64,000 bases of DNA from Pseudo-nitzschia pungens (lineage: Eukaryota > Bacillariophyta > Bacillariophyceae > Bacillariales > Bacillariaceae). This document shows positions 30,437 to 41,100 of this stretch, in pieces. The notes beneath the pieces were generated by a model that was not told the DNA's origin, ran no database searches, and saw only the letters and a program-made list of their open reading frames with translations. Each line of letters opens with the position of its first letter. Position 1 is the first letter of the stretch. The DNA lies in NCBI GenBank assembly GCA_037355855.1, contig CM074760.1:4456501-4520500 (forward strand). Direction: 5' to 3'. The translations under genes and the position numbers were made by a program.

Positions 30437-31938
30437 CAGTTTTAAATAATTTTGCTCCAACGCACCTCCTTTGGTGTAGTCTTTGGAGTTTCCAGGATTG
30501 CAATAGAGATTTTTTGCTGTACCTGTGGACCAATTTCTTGCCAGGGACAAGAGTGGTCCCTTTGTTGCTGCTGCTGTCTTATTCCGATCGATTGCGTTGA
30601 TCGATGATGCTTCTGTACCCTTGGATCGATTTGGCGTTTGAGTTGGATCCACATTTGATATATCCTTAAGGATGTTGTGAACTATTGTTTTTGCTGCTAT
30701 GGTTGCAGGCTTTGCTGAGCGCTCAACAGGAATACTCCATCCTGTGGGTTCCTTCCCCTCTGTTCCCGGGAGATCTCCTTCATGCGTCATCCCAGACAGC
30801 AGGGCTGTGCTGGCATCCAGTTCCATGGGAGCTGGAGGCAAGGTGATTGCTGGTTTGGTTGAAGCCGGGGGCTTCCTGGGCTTGGTGCCCTTTGAAGTGA
30901 GTCAGGGGAGCCACACAAACTCCCCATCAATACTTTGTTCCATACGGCCGCCATGTTTGGTATGGTATGGTTCCAATGCTGCTTTCATGTGTGCTTGGAA
31001 GGACTCATTGCTTCCAGAAATTAACTGAGCATGAGTGTGGAAGGTTTTATTTTTATTGGATGAATTGCTGGATCCCTTGTTGTAATTCTTGGAGAACTTG
31101 TTCTTCGGGCATTCAGACCAATCGTGGTTATGTCCAGGAATCCGGCAGGGATTAGACTTCTTCTTGTTGTGGTTCCCTTTGTTTTTAGTTTGAGTTGCAC
31201 TTGCAAGAATTATTATTAGAATTGTTTGAGCGTTTCTGTTGCTTGTTGTTGTTCTTGTTGCTCTTTTTGTTAGCTTGGCGTTTGTGGCAGCTCATATGAT
31301 CGACGATGAACTGAACAGTGGTGTCTTCATGAATTCCATTGTGTATCATTCCATATTGTTCTATCCAGAAAGAGGGAAAAGAGTGGAGCAGGATGGTGAG
31401 TTTCTCAAATCGGGAGAGAGGAGCGCTGCTTCCATCTAGCTTGGCTGTGTACTTCATGAGGATGAGCATTCTGTCCGCGTGCTCTTTGCAGGTCATGGAT
31501 GGTGTTTTCCGACAGTTGTTGCTCTGTAGATATGTGTGCATGATATCTCTCATGTCTTTGACGTTACAGTAGAGCTTGGAGAAGTCCGGAATGGCTTGCT
31601 CAAAGCCACCAATCTCATCTTGTTCATACTGGAGTTCCTCTGGATTCAGGGGATCTTGTATCAGGTTGCTCCATTTGCTTTTTGCGTCTGTGGTAAGACA
31701 CCGACTGAAGTGAGGTAAGTATTTGACAATCGGAATTTGCATGAGCTTGGCTGCGTTCCTGAAGGACTCTTCTACAAAGAGTAGTTCTTCTAGGCCGCCT
31801 TTCTCTGTAAACAGAGGGATTTTCATGCTGTCGGTGTTGCCATCCGTGCCAACACTGTAGAGGGTTGAAGAGCTTTGGTTTGGTTCGATCAAAGGACCTC
31901 TTGTAAGCAATTGGGGGGTCTCGATAGATGCCGGCCAT
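30437..31938 (-). pseudogene. gypsy 1 gag
   Basis: Capsid-like region in one frame from about 31910 to 31185 (SMKIPLFTEKGG, DAKSKWSNLI, EHADRMLILMKYTAKL), ending in an Asn/Lys-rich stretch. A frameshift near 31200 leads to the nucleic-acid binding segment CRIPGHNHDWSEC, which looks like a knuckle that has lost one Cys spacing. A linker with KAALEPYHTKHGGRMEQ follows, then the frame 30841-30437 ending at the solo LTR. The first 50 codons also suffer a frame change near 31820. Gag would form the particle coat. It is inactive. Confidence 0.75.
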
Positions 31939-31977
31939 GTTGCTTCTTGGTTTGCTGGGGATCAAGTTGCCTCTGTT

Positions 31978-32655
31978 GTGGAGGCTATCGATATTTTTTC
32001 TTTAATTTGGTTGGGTTCAGTACTGAATTCTACTGTTTCCTACTTGGAGATAAACAGTAAGGAAGCAACTACGGCGCATCAGATCCAAGACGCGATTGCA
32101 AGGGCAAATACTGCAGGGAAGAAATATATTGTTCTAGGCGGGAGACCGTACAACTGTCACGATCAGCACATTGTGGATGAGAGAGCGGGTCACGAAAAAG
32201 AGATTGAAGCAATGGAATCCGTAAAGGCTCAGGCAGATGTGTATGCGAGGAAGGAAATGGAGTGCAAAGCGCTAATTCAGTCATGCAGCAGTGACTTCGC
32301 AAAGCTACGGGTGAACAACATCAAAAAAATTTATGAGTGGAAGCTTGGGAAAAAGGCTACAGGTCTGAAGAAAGAGGAGATACTGACTGCAGTAGTAGCA
32401 GTCAAGGATGATCAACCACTTGGTGGAGTTTATTGGACTGCAGAGGATGAAGCTGTACTGAAGGAAATACAACAGGAGGAGATCAGACTTAAAGACACAG
32501 AGGTTGCAAAGAAAATGGCAGAGGATCTTAGAAGTGTTGCAAACACAGCAAAAGCTATCACAAATGAGAGGATGGAAATTGCAAGGGAACATCTATCCCC
32601 AGAGGAAATCAAAACGCTGGAGGAAGCGCGAGCGCTGTGGCCTTGTGAGGACTAG
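31978..32655 (+). CDS. Unknown ORF with possible SAP-like motif
   Basis: An open frame of about 225 codons with coding-like composition. The codon at 31978 is GTG and the first ATG is at 32212, so the 5' part may be an exon, a truncated gene or transposon-derived. Residues about 105-135 (DFAKLRVNNIKKIYEWKLG) resemble a SAP DNA-binding helix-extended loop-helix, but weakly. The C-terminal third is a charged helix (QQEEIRLKDTEVAKKMAEDL) ending in LWPCED. It begins right at the truncated 5' edge of gypsy 1 and is followed by a repeat remnant shared with 58707-58880. It is probably part of an unrecognised mobile element; function unknown. Confidence 0.4.
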   Translation: MEAIDIFSLIWLGSVLNSTVSYLEINSKEATTAHQIQDAIARANTAGKKYIVLGGRPYNCHDQHIVDERAGHEKEIEAMESVKAQADVYARKEMECKALIQSCSSDFAKLRVNNIKKIYEWKLGKKATGLKKEEILTAVVAVKDDQPLGGVYWTAEDEAVLKEIQQEEIRLKDTEVAKKMAEDLRSVANTAKAITNERMEIAREHLSPEEIKTLEEARALWPCED

Positions 32656-32721
32656 CGTGAGCGCTTGTAGTTAATGTTGTTAGTGGTTTAAAGTTTAAAG
32701 TGGTCTATTTGTTACAGAGAG

Positions 32722-32850
32722 AGATGCCTTTATTATTGTTGCAAATACATGATAGCAGAGCAAAAAAAAGTGATTGAAATTCGTCACAGGGTGGGTGGTT
32801 TTTGGGTGTTTAGAGCTGAAGTCCTCTGCTGACGCACGTGTAGAAAATGG
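32722..32850 (+). repeat. Degenerate repeat shared with 58707-58880
   Basis: GATGCCTTTATTATTGTTGC and AGCAAAAAAAAGTGATTGAA match 58710-58770, and CTCTGCTGACGCA matches the 3' end of the ORF at 58571-58882. This copy has stops in frame and ends about 180 bp upstream of the metaxin-like start codon. Confidence 0.7.
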
Positions 32851-33027
32851 ACTGTGTTCTACGGTGTCTCAGCGACTTTAGTTACTAAACCCTTACCGGT
32901 AAATCTTACCGAATTTCCCCCCCCCCCCGAGAAGTTGTCTTCTTCGACCTTCGACGTCTGGCTTTTAAAACATACCGGTAAGGTTGCTAGCACACCATTT
33001 CCGAGAAACTCGAAAGACATCTCGAAT

Positions 33028-34527
33028 ATGGCAACACAAGCTTTGGTTTCGTGGATAGCAGGAGGGATATACAACCTCGAGTCACAAAGATTTCGAAAGG
33101 CAAGTCTCGATACTAGAACTGAAGGGTGGACAGAGACATGGGGCAACGAAGGAAACAGAGAGTTTGACGAGGAAAGAAAACATGAAGAGTGGGAAACCCC
33201 AGAAAAGGAGACAACAAAGAAAATAGATGATCGCTCTGTTTCTATCCTACTTTCAACTCGTCACCCGCACCTAGAAATCCAGCTGACACAGCATCGACCG
33301 GCTTGGTTCGAACAAATGTTGATGCGAGTAGCTGGTATTCCACACATTGTTCTCAACTCTAACCACATCTCAAACGAGGCTACTGGTCAACTGCCTTATC
33401 TCACCGACTGCAAACCATCAAGTCCCCCGATTTTAGTCGGGAGAAACCACCCTTCCAATGAAAAGAAAAGTGATAACATCAGCGACAATGCAATTTTAGC
33501 ATATCTGCAAGAGTACAGAAATGTTGACTTGGACAAACAATCTGGTGTAACCACAGAACAACAACAAGCTTTGTCAACATCCTTCCAGTTTATGATAGAA
33601 TCGGAGCTGTCACAAATTTTATTGCGTTTAAGGTTTGAGGATTCTGATGCCTGGAAACAGGTGTATCGAGAACAATACATCAGAGCATCTATAGTTCGAG
33701 ACAGCGGAAGATCTGGACCAGTTTCTTTGGACAACAGAAACTGGTTTTTGAAGCTTCAGGGAAAGTTTCAAGCCTCGATGGAACGCGCCATCGAGCGAAG
33801 CCGTTTTCTTCGGTATGGGCAAAATGAAATAACGTCTATCGATCAACTTTTAGGGCGAGCCCACAAGGCATACTTTGCTCTAGATTCTCAACTGCACGCC
33901 GTCGCGAAGAAAGAAGATAGTACAAATCCGGAACAAACATATTTACTTGGAACCGACACACCGGCTCTTGTTGATGTTTTTCTTTGGGGACACTTGGCTG
34001 AAGCCCTCTGCGATGTTCACTTGGTGGTAGTGTTGTCCTCTTATCCTCGTTTGGTCAAGTATTTTGAAGATATGTACTGCTTTTACTTTTGCGGAAGGGA
34101 TGAAAAACTGAACGAATCAGATTGGAAAGTTTGGAACGGGAAACAAAATTTTGAAAATGCGTTTCACAAAATCCCAACGTTGAGCAAAAACCTCCAAGGC
34201 CAAAATACCGTATTCATGGACGCCGTTGAGTTGATGCAGACGTCTTCATTTCGGAAGGAAGACATAAATAAAGTCCTCGAAGCAGTTAAGGAAACAAGGA
34301 CAAACGAACCGATTCCGAAGCGACGCGAATCTGTTTCGTTTCTCCTCTATCGCTGGTGTATGGGCGAAACTTTTAGAAGGGAAAAAGGAAAACCGGAAAA
34401 AGAATCGGAAAACCCATTGAGAAAGAAGCTACTCAGAGATCAAGCACGCAATGATCAGATGTGGATCAGCGGGATGGTTGGGGTTTCGGCACTCGCTGTT
34501 CTTCTGATACAAAGTGGGGCAACGTAG
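33028..34527 (+). CDS. Metaxin/Tom37-like outer mitochondrial membrane protein
   Basis: 499 residues from the ATG at 33028; the frame is open upstream, but the codon at its upstream end (32854) is GTG and no earlier ATG exists. The N-terminal Tom37/metaxin glutathione-S-transferase-like fold is suggested by HRPAWFEQMLMRVAGIPHIV ending in GQLPYL at about residues 90-145. The C-terminal GST-like helical domain by GTDTPALVDVFLWGHLAEAL and SYPRLVKYFEDMYCFYF at about 305-365. A single hydrophobic helix with few following residues at the C-terminus (WISGMVGVSALAVLL, about 479-495) fits a tail anchor. Metaxins work with the SAM/TOB complex in importing and assembling outer-membrane beta-barrels. A ~100-residue low-similarity insert lies between the domains. 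It converges on the ubiquitin gene, with 93 bp between stops. No intron is seen. Confidence 0.75.
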   Translation: MATQALVSWIAGGIYNLESQRFRKASLDTRTEGWTETWGNEGNREFDEERKHEEWETPEKETTKKIDDRSVSILLSTRHPHLEIQLTQHRPAWFEQMLMRVAGIPHIVLNSNHISNEATGQLPYLTDCKPSSPPILVGRNHPSNEKKSDNISDNAILAYLQEYRNVDLDKQSGVTTEQQQALSTSFQFMIESELSQILLRLRFEDSDAWKQVYREQYIRASIVRDSGRSGPVSLDNRNWFLKLQGKFQASMERAIERSRFLRYGQNEITSIDQLLGRAHKAYFALDSQLHAVAKKEDSTNPEQTYLLGTDTPALVDVFLWGHLAEALCDVHLVVVLSSYPRLVKYFEDMYCFYFCGRDEKLNESDWKVWNGKQNFENAFHKIPTLSKNLQGQNTVFMDAVELMQTSSFRKEDINKVLEAVKETRTNEPIPKRRESVSFLLYRWCMGETFRREKGKPEKESENPLRKKLLRDQARNDQMWISGMVGVSALAVLLIQSGAT

Positions 34528-34620
34528 ATAAGATAGAGCCAAAACGATATTGCAACTTCTGTTTTCAGGCAGAGAGACACAATTACAGTTTAGTATATTC
34601 TCATGAACTCAAATTTATTA

Positions 34621-35655
34621 TTATTTGTCAAGCTTCATTTCCTTCACGTAATCCAAAAGTTGTCCTTCGTTGTCTCTTCTTTTGAAAAGCTTTGTCAACT
34701 TGGTACTTTTGTTTCCATCAGTAGTGATTAACTTTCCTGTGTAGTCAAATTCATTGGCAGTTGTTGTGACAGGATTAATCATAGCAGCTACTGGACTGTC
34801 ATCGCAGAATTTTCTCTTCATGTTCCCTATACGGAACAAAGCCCTTCGCACACGAGATTCATCGTTCACAATTTTACTACCCTCATCGATCGATGAATCG
34901 GCCATACTCTGTGCCACGAATGCATCCATGACGGCACGATCTGCCTCTGTAAGACCGACCAGATTTTCCTTGACAAAACTCTCGTCAACCTCAAAAGATC
35001 CTTTTCCAAACGCATGGTTAATTATGCTCTCTGCACTCTTACCTCCTCTCAAGCGCAAAACAAGATGCAACGTGGCATCATCTCCAACATCATAGTCGTC
35101 CAAGGTTTTTGCATCCTGAAGTTGCTGCCCTCCAAAGATCAATCGCTGCTGCTCGGGAGGAATGCCTTCCTTCTCCGCAATTTTTGCCTTGACTTCTTCT
35201 ATGGATTCTCCTTCTTCAACCTCAATCGAAACCGTCTTTCCTGTTAGAGTCTTCACAAAAAGCTGCATACCTCCTCTCAAGCGCAAAACAAGATGCAACG
35301 TGGCATCATCTCCAACATCATAGTCGTCCAAGGTTTTTGCATCCTGAAGTTGCTGCCCTCCAAAGATCAATCGCTGCTGCTCGGGGGGAATGCCTTCCTT
35401 CTCAGCAATTTTTGCCTTGACTTCTTCTATGGATTCTCCTTCTTCAACCTCAATCGAAACCGTCTTTCCTGTTAGAGTCTTCACAAAAAGCTGCATGCCA
35501 CCTCGAGGTATGTTTAGTGCCGAACATCCTCCGTCTACTAATGCAATATTTCGGGCAGTTTGAACAGTTGGAACTACTTCTCTTGTGAAGGGAAGCCGAG
35601 CAGACTCGCTACTGACCCATAGAAAAATTCCGTTGAGAACAAGGGAAAACTTCAT
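34621..35655 (-). CDS. Signal peptide-di-ubiquitin-tail fusion, probably periplastidal
   Basis: 344 residues, no intron. Residues 1-19 look like a signal peptide ([20 protein letters not shown]). Residues 20-53 are a basic linker ending IPRGG. Residues 54-129 and 130-205 are two identical ubiquitin units, each ending LRLRGG, and 206-344 is an unrecognised charged tail ([20 protein letters not shown]). Relative to ordinary ubiquitin the units keep L8, I44, H68, V70 and the RLRGG end, and K6, K11, K27, K29 and K33, but position 48 is Gln and position 63 is Asp; Lys also appears at 54. A signal peptide followed by a non-aromatic residue is the pattern of proteins of the periplastidal compartment in diatoms, where an ERAD-derived, ubiquitin-dependent import system works. 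Ubiquitin identity is certain; location and processing are inferred. The DNA of the two units differs at only two positions. Confidence 0.85.
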   Translation of the reverse strand: MKFSLVLNGIFLWVSSESARLPFTREVVPTVQTARNIALVDGGCSALNIPRGGMQLFVKTLTGKTVSIEVEEGESIEEVKAKIAEKEGIPPEQQRLIFGGQQLQDAKTLDDYDVGDDATLHLVLRLRGGMQLFVKTLTGKTVSIEVEEGESIEEVKAKIAEKEGIPPEQQRLIFGGQQLQDAKTLDDYDVGDDATLHLVLRLRGGKSAESIINHAFGKGSFEVDESFVKENLVGLTEADRAVMDAFVAQSMADSSIDEGSKIVNDESRVRRALFRIGNMKRKFCDDSPVAAMINPVTTTANEFDYTGKLITTDGNKSTKLTKLFKRRDNEGQLLDYVKEMKLDK

Positions 35656-36081
35656 GTTACTGTCGTTTGTGAGTAAATTAAGGTGTCTTCACAACCTGAG
35701 AGAAAGGAAATGAACAACACCTCGACGTGAAGTTGTCTCAGTCGACACTCTTCGTTGTGTTTGTGAATACGAAGTAAATCTTACGGGGTACGAAATAGAA
35801 GTAATTAAATTACGAAGTGATATAACCTTACTTCGTAATTCGAAACTACGAGAACGAGTAAGAGTACGAGTACACGTACCGTACTTATTTCCATCCGAGC
35901 ACTAGTACTACAGTAAATAAGTAGACATTACTTCGTAATAATGAGGAAAGTGATGATCTTGTCCTGAGATCGTTTTCAGATTTTGCGACGTGGAACCTAT
36001 CGTAATTCAGCTTCTCTATCTCATATGTATGATATCCATCACACGTACCGTATTTCCCATATTTCCCATACATCAATCATA
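35656..36081. other. Intergenic upstream of the ubiquitin gene
   Basis: The presumed promoter side of the ubiquitin fusion. 35765-35935 is rich in short TACGAAGTA/ACTTCGTAA words and GAGTACGAGTAC repeats, also seen at 50480-50650. No gene is seen. Confidence 0.4.
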
Positions 36082-36329
36082 GTTACAATTGGCGCCTGGA
36101 ACGCAGATACGACAAATGAAGTCAAAGGGAACGCAGATGGGGTACTTTGGGTCGGAATTCTTTGGTTGGTACGCTAATAGGGTAATAAACCAAAATGGGG
36201 ATAAATTCGGTACGCAGATCTGGTAATGAAACAGATGATATTTTGCACTATATGCTTGACAGTATTTAACAGTACTAGGGCAATATTGCGTGCATGGGGA
36301 GAAAAACACGCACGGTGCATGGTAACTGC

Positions 36330-36480
36330 AAAAAAACCCGGTTGTACCCGTTTGAACCGGTTTTTTTTGCAGTACTGGTTTCTACTGCAAAAACTCTACC
36401 CGTTTGTACCCGTTTGAACCGGTTTTTTTTGCAGTACTGGTTTCCACTGCAAAAAATCTACCCGTTTGTACCGGTACCCG
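36330..36480. repeat. Tandem repeats in left arm of the TIR transposon
   Basis: Two ~65-bp units, each with CCCGTTTGAACCGG, a T8 run and GCAGTACTGGTTTC...ACTGCAAAAA, where GCAGT and ACTGC can pair. The same CCCGTTTGAAC words form a longer array in the right arm. Confidence 0.8.
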
Positions 36481-36653
36481 GTCGGTTGAATCTACGTGTT
36501 AAATTTTGAACTATTAACCCGGTCATTCGTGTTAAATTGAATCTCCATGTTAAATGTTCTAATGTGTATTGAAAATTTAATACGGTGATTGATATTTACC
36601 GGTAAACAGTTGGAAATGGTTACTTATTGAACGTTTATGACAATGATTATTTG

Positions 36654-37584
36654 TGTTGATATCCGCTCGTCAGCGGTCTTCGGGGAACTTAATCGTAGAT
36701 AAACGTCTTGTACTGTGTACTAAAATAGGGCAAAAGCCTTAACAACGATAATACATAAAGTTCTGGCAAATCGTGAGTCTACAGTGGACTGTTCAAGGCC
36801 TATTGCATACACTCAAGCAATACAAAGCACTTCCCTAGAGGTACATCGGAATCGGTCGTAAAGGAGGGCATGATAGGTTTCTATTTTAGAGTAAAAGAAA
36901 GAGTGAATAAAAGGGAGCTGAGCCAAAGCGCTCAGCTCTGTATTGTATCGTGACAGCGCTCCGATAACTCGTATAATAACAGAGCCCTGTAGCTCTGGTA
37001 CTGTATTCTACGGGTAGCGTAGCGGAGTAGCGTAGTGGAGTAGCGTAGCTTAATTAAGCTCCGCTTAATTCAATCGTGTGCTTGCTTGCTTGCTAGCGCG
37101 TTGGGTAACTGTTTGGGCCGGGTATCCGGTCATGGTACACATTATACACCAATGACCCGACCCCGGCGGTAGCATCGTATCTTAGCATGGTATCATGGTA
37201 GGCTAGCATCTTTCAGTATCTCGCAGCCTTAGCAACCCTAACCCTGTAGCATTTAGCTACACCACGACAGGAGGTGCTTTACTCGGGGTACGTACGATTG
37301 GTACAAATCGTACGCGGCGACCCTAGTAAACTCTGCTAGCATCCATACTAAACAGGATAGGTCTGCTGCTAAGCCTGCTGCTAAGCCTGTTGCTAAGCCT
37401 GCTGCTAAGCCTGTTGCTAAGCCTGTTGCTGAGTCTGTTGCTAGGCCTGTATGCTACCAATTAGCACACATCTCAGCACTCAGCTCAGCACCTGTTAGTC
37501 AGCTACTGGATGTTGCTGACTGTAGACCCAGTAGCCCTTCTACACAGGGCCTTAGCACAGATCATAGCACACTGGATATCTTCA
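36654..37584 (-). repeat. Copia 3' LTR (931 bp)
   Basis: Contains a run of 12-bp GCTAAGCCTGCT/TGTT units at about 37365-37445 (two more than in the other LTR), repeats of GTAGCGTAGTGGA near 37015, and TTAATTAAGC. Apart from that indel it appears identical to 45636-46542. Confidence 0.95.
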
Positions 37585-38171
37585 TAGTCCCCGTGATTCA
37601 TGCCAGTGGTCCTGTATGAGCAACTGAGCAACTATACCAGTCCCCGGAAACAGATACTCCCAGGGGGACACCAATACTCTTGCTTGTTGTACCAGGACAC
37701 TTGGATGGATCATAACAGAATTCAGGGATGCTTCCATATGACTTGTCAGAGATCAAACTGCACCAAATATTGCAGTTCTTCTATCAGAGGCCCGGCCGAT
37801 TTATGGTAGAAAAAAAAAGGGGGGTTGGACCGGAGGGCATTTTGCCCTTGGTCCGATTCCTTAACACATATAAGGACATGTCAATCGGCCTATTGTATTT
37901 CAAGTTTATAGTCCCCGGAACCGGTGTACCGGAGACTCCCAAATATGACATAGGACATAAGGATCAGGTCGGGTCGAAGTCCGTTGCAACAAGGGAATCC
38001 ATATCGTAATCGAAATCGCGTCCGAAATTCGAAATCGAAACGATCGAAGGACTCGTACGTAATCGAAATCCGGAATCGACTGGTTCCAAAAATTGAAATA
38101 AAAATCTGCTGCGTCCGGGCTGCTTGTCAGGGGGTCGAAGTATCCCAAATATTGCAGCTAGAGCGATTTTC
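37585..38171 (-). other. Copia 3' untranslated region
   Basis: 587 bp between the pol stop and the 3' LTR with no coding signal. AGTCCCCGGAA occurs twice (37642 and 37909), as does CAAATATTGCAG (37753 and 38145). A purine run AAAAAAAAGGGGGG lies at 37811-37824 on the plus strand. No convincing polypurine tract adjoins the LTR. Confidence 0.5.
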
Positions 38172-41100
38172 TTACCACATGCATCGAGCGCAATGGTCTT
38201 TCAGAGCCGGACCATTCAGCAACTTAGTGAATAAATCAGCAATGTTGGTCTCACCAGGCTCCTTTGCGATTCGGATTGTTCCAGCAGCAATAGACTCGCG
38301 CGCCTTGTGGTAGGCAACACTGTTGTGCTTCTTGTTACATGGACTCTCTGGCCTGGTGGTGTTCTTAACAACAGACTCGTTGTCACAGTACACATTCGTA
38401 GGACCTTCAATAGGGACACCCATCATCCTGAGCTTGTATCTAAGACCCTCAATCAGTTCGATGGCAATTCGAAGCGCGACAATCTCGGATCCAAAGGTGG
38501 AGGTCTCTACAGTGGTTTGCCTTTTGCTGAACCACAGGATGGGGGCCCTGTTCACAAAGATGATGATTCCGGTATGGGATCTTCTTGTTGCTTTGCATCC
38601 GGCATGATCGGCGTCAACAAAACAGCTCATAATAACTGCTTTTCCAAGCGCCTCAGGGGCATCTGGTGGCAACACCTCCTTGGCGTCTGGATAGAACTCA
38701 CTCCAATCACAATCGGAAAATCTAGTCTCGTCCACATCAGGACGCGTCTCGTCAAACACCAACTTGGATCGGGCATGCGCCTTGAGATAGGCAAACATGT
38801 GAAATACTTGGTTCAAATGCCCTGTTCTTGCTTGGGCTAGGTATCTGGACATAAGAGATACAGGCATGACCAAATCCAGTCTCCCAAGTTCGCACAACCA
38901 CCTCAAGACGCCAATCAATCCCTGGTAGTAGTTCTGCTTACTTGGATCCAGTTCGGTGGTAACATCAACTTCAGGTCGATAATCGGATGTCAACGGGGTC
39001 GACACCTTGTTCGGAAGGTGCTTGTAACCATATTGCTCGGTGCCAAGCTCCTTTTCCACTGCGTCGATTGCTTTCTTAGCATATTTCTCGGAGGACATTG
39101 CCCACTTGGGAATTGGGTCGTCTTCGACCACGTGCAGATTGACATCAGCGCCCAGATACAAGGTTGGAACTTCTATAGTCCCGTCCTTCAGCGTGAAGCG
39201 CTGTTCGATACTCTCCAACTGTCGTCGAGGGTCCTCGCTGCAACAGATAATATCGTCGACGTATGCAATCAGGTAGGCCCAGTACCTAGAGCCGTCTTTT
39301 CGTGTCTCCACTCGCATATGAACGTCAGGATCAGCCTTACAGGGTTGATATCCTAGCGTTCGTAGGTGCTTGGTCAAATAGGATCGGAACGACGCGCCTG
39401 CAACAGGAAGTCCATACAGTGCTCGAACGATCTTACATACCTGTCCTGCCAAATGCGGGGGAAAACCATCTTCAGCTCGTGCAACCAAATAATACTTCTT
39501 CTTGATCGGCGCTGTAAGGTAGGCATTCTGGATGTCCGCAGACAGTACGTCCAAATTGTTCAGCGCTGCCAACAGGAAGAAGATTCGGACTGAATCCCTG
39601 CTAGGTACACTGCTGAAGGTATGTTCCTTAGCTGTCGCTTGTACCTTATGGCCATCGGCGACGAGCCGTGCTTTCCGCGTCAGGGACCCCAACTTCACGT
39701 CAAAGATCATGTGCGTCGTGATCTTGCTGAATCCTTCGGCCTTGAGACCTTCGACGGTGTAGCTGGAGTCAAACTCGAACGCCATCTCGTTGTTTCTCAT
39801 CTCCTTCGCAATCGCCTTCTCCCAATAGTCGGTCCCCGTCTTTCGGTCGATGGCGAGGGCTTCAGGGATAGAATGTGGTAGCTCTACTCCAAACTTGTGC
39901 GTCCTATCCCAGTACTTGTTTCGCTTGGTAGCCTTGAGGATTCGCTTCTTCCTTCGTAGTACGTGGTGAATCCACCATCGGAATGCTGGCTGATCCGAGA
40001 TCTTGGCGGATACGGCGTACTCTGCGGTCTGTACAGGAAAGGACTCTTTCAGATCGCTCAACTTACACCAGGATTCGGTTCCGTCTTTCCAACTGACGAG
40101 CAATCGCCATCCCTTCGTTGTAGGCTTGGGGACTTTGCGACCATACTTGTTGGTGATCGTCGCATCTTGCTTCCTAACGGCAGATCCGTCCTTCTCGTGA
40201 TCGATAATCTCGTCCAGTAGAGAAAACATGCGTCCGTCGTCGTCGATCTCGCTGTACATACTCTCAGCAACAATATTGGCGGTGTACTGCTCGACGGAAC
40301 CATCTGGAAACTGCAGATCATACATTCTGGTATCAAGGATAGGGTTATCATTCCTCTTGCCAATCGGATTGCCATTAAGATCAGCAGAACGATTCTTCAC
40401 GACACACCGTAGTCGTTCGTCGCCCTTCTGGATCATGACATTATTACCAATATACTCATCATAGTCATCCCCATCAGGTATGAGATCGTCAATATCCGGA
40501 ATGGAGGCTTCCGGCTCGGCGAGCTCCCACCGTTCTTGGTGACCCTCAAATAACTCAGCAGGGGGATCAGGGTACGTAGCTTGGAACTTTGCGTCGTTAT
40601 CCTCAACCTTGTCCCCGATCTTGGATTCCACTGCTTGGTCAAATGAGTCCATATAGCGCTTGACGTCATGGGAACGCCATTCTTCTTCAGTAACAGCACG
40701 GACTGTGTTAGTGCTTATCGGCATGGCCGCCTCGTTCAGGATCCAGTGGCAGTCTCCGCCTCCGAATCGGTCACCGCACGGGCCAAGCCATCGTCCCAGC
40801 TTCTCGGTCCCATCAGAGAGATCAACCCAATAGACGAAATCATACCATTCATGGGCTTGGTACAGAGATATGTCAGGCATGTACCCATGTACAATTCCGA
40901 ACGGCGTTCGACCCATCATCGTAGGATCACTGGAAGCAGTGCGTTGTCGGATGGCAGCAACGAGCTCTCCGCAGAAAGCCCACAGGCGCTTGGGGGATCG
41001 CTTCCGGGCCGTCTTCTTACGTATACTTCTGCTGATATGGCCGATGCTGAGCTCCGCGCGATTCTGGAAGGGACATCTTGGCTGGATGAAAGTCTGGTGG

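Larger units (their letters stand above)
15411..31938 (-). mobile_element. Ty3/gypsy element 1, dead and doubly interrupted
   Basis: A minus-strand LTR retrotransposon with gag (about 31938-30437), protease-RT-RNase H-integrase (30112-27154 and 16236-15694) and a 3' LTR (15693-15411). It is interrupted by a solo LTR at 30113-30431 and by the full-length LINE at 16237-27134 inside the integrase region. The 5' LTR expected right of 31938 was not found. Frameshifts in gag, in-frame stops at 28739-28741 (TAG) and 27782-27784 (TAA), a frameshift near 16150 and a lost protease Asp show it is inactive. Confidence 0.88.

Noticed and set aside
32854..33027. An extra 58 codons at the N-terminus of the metaxin-like gene
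   Set aside because: The upstream codon is GTG, the segment contains a C run and repeat-derived sequence, and the first ATG is at 33028.
37225..37245. AACCCTAACCCT telomere-like sequence
   Set aside because: Only two units, inside both copia LTRs, so it is part of the LTR and not a telomere or interstitial telomere array.
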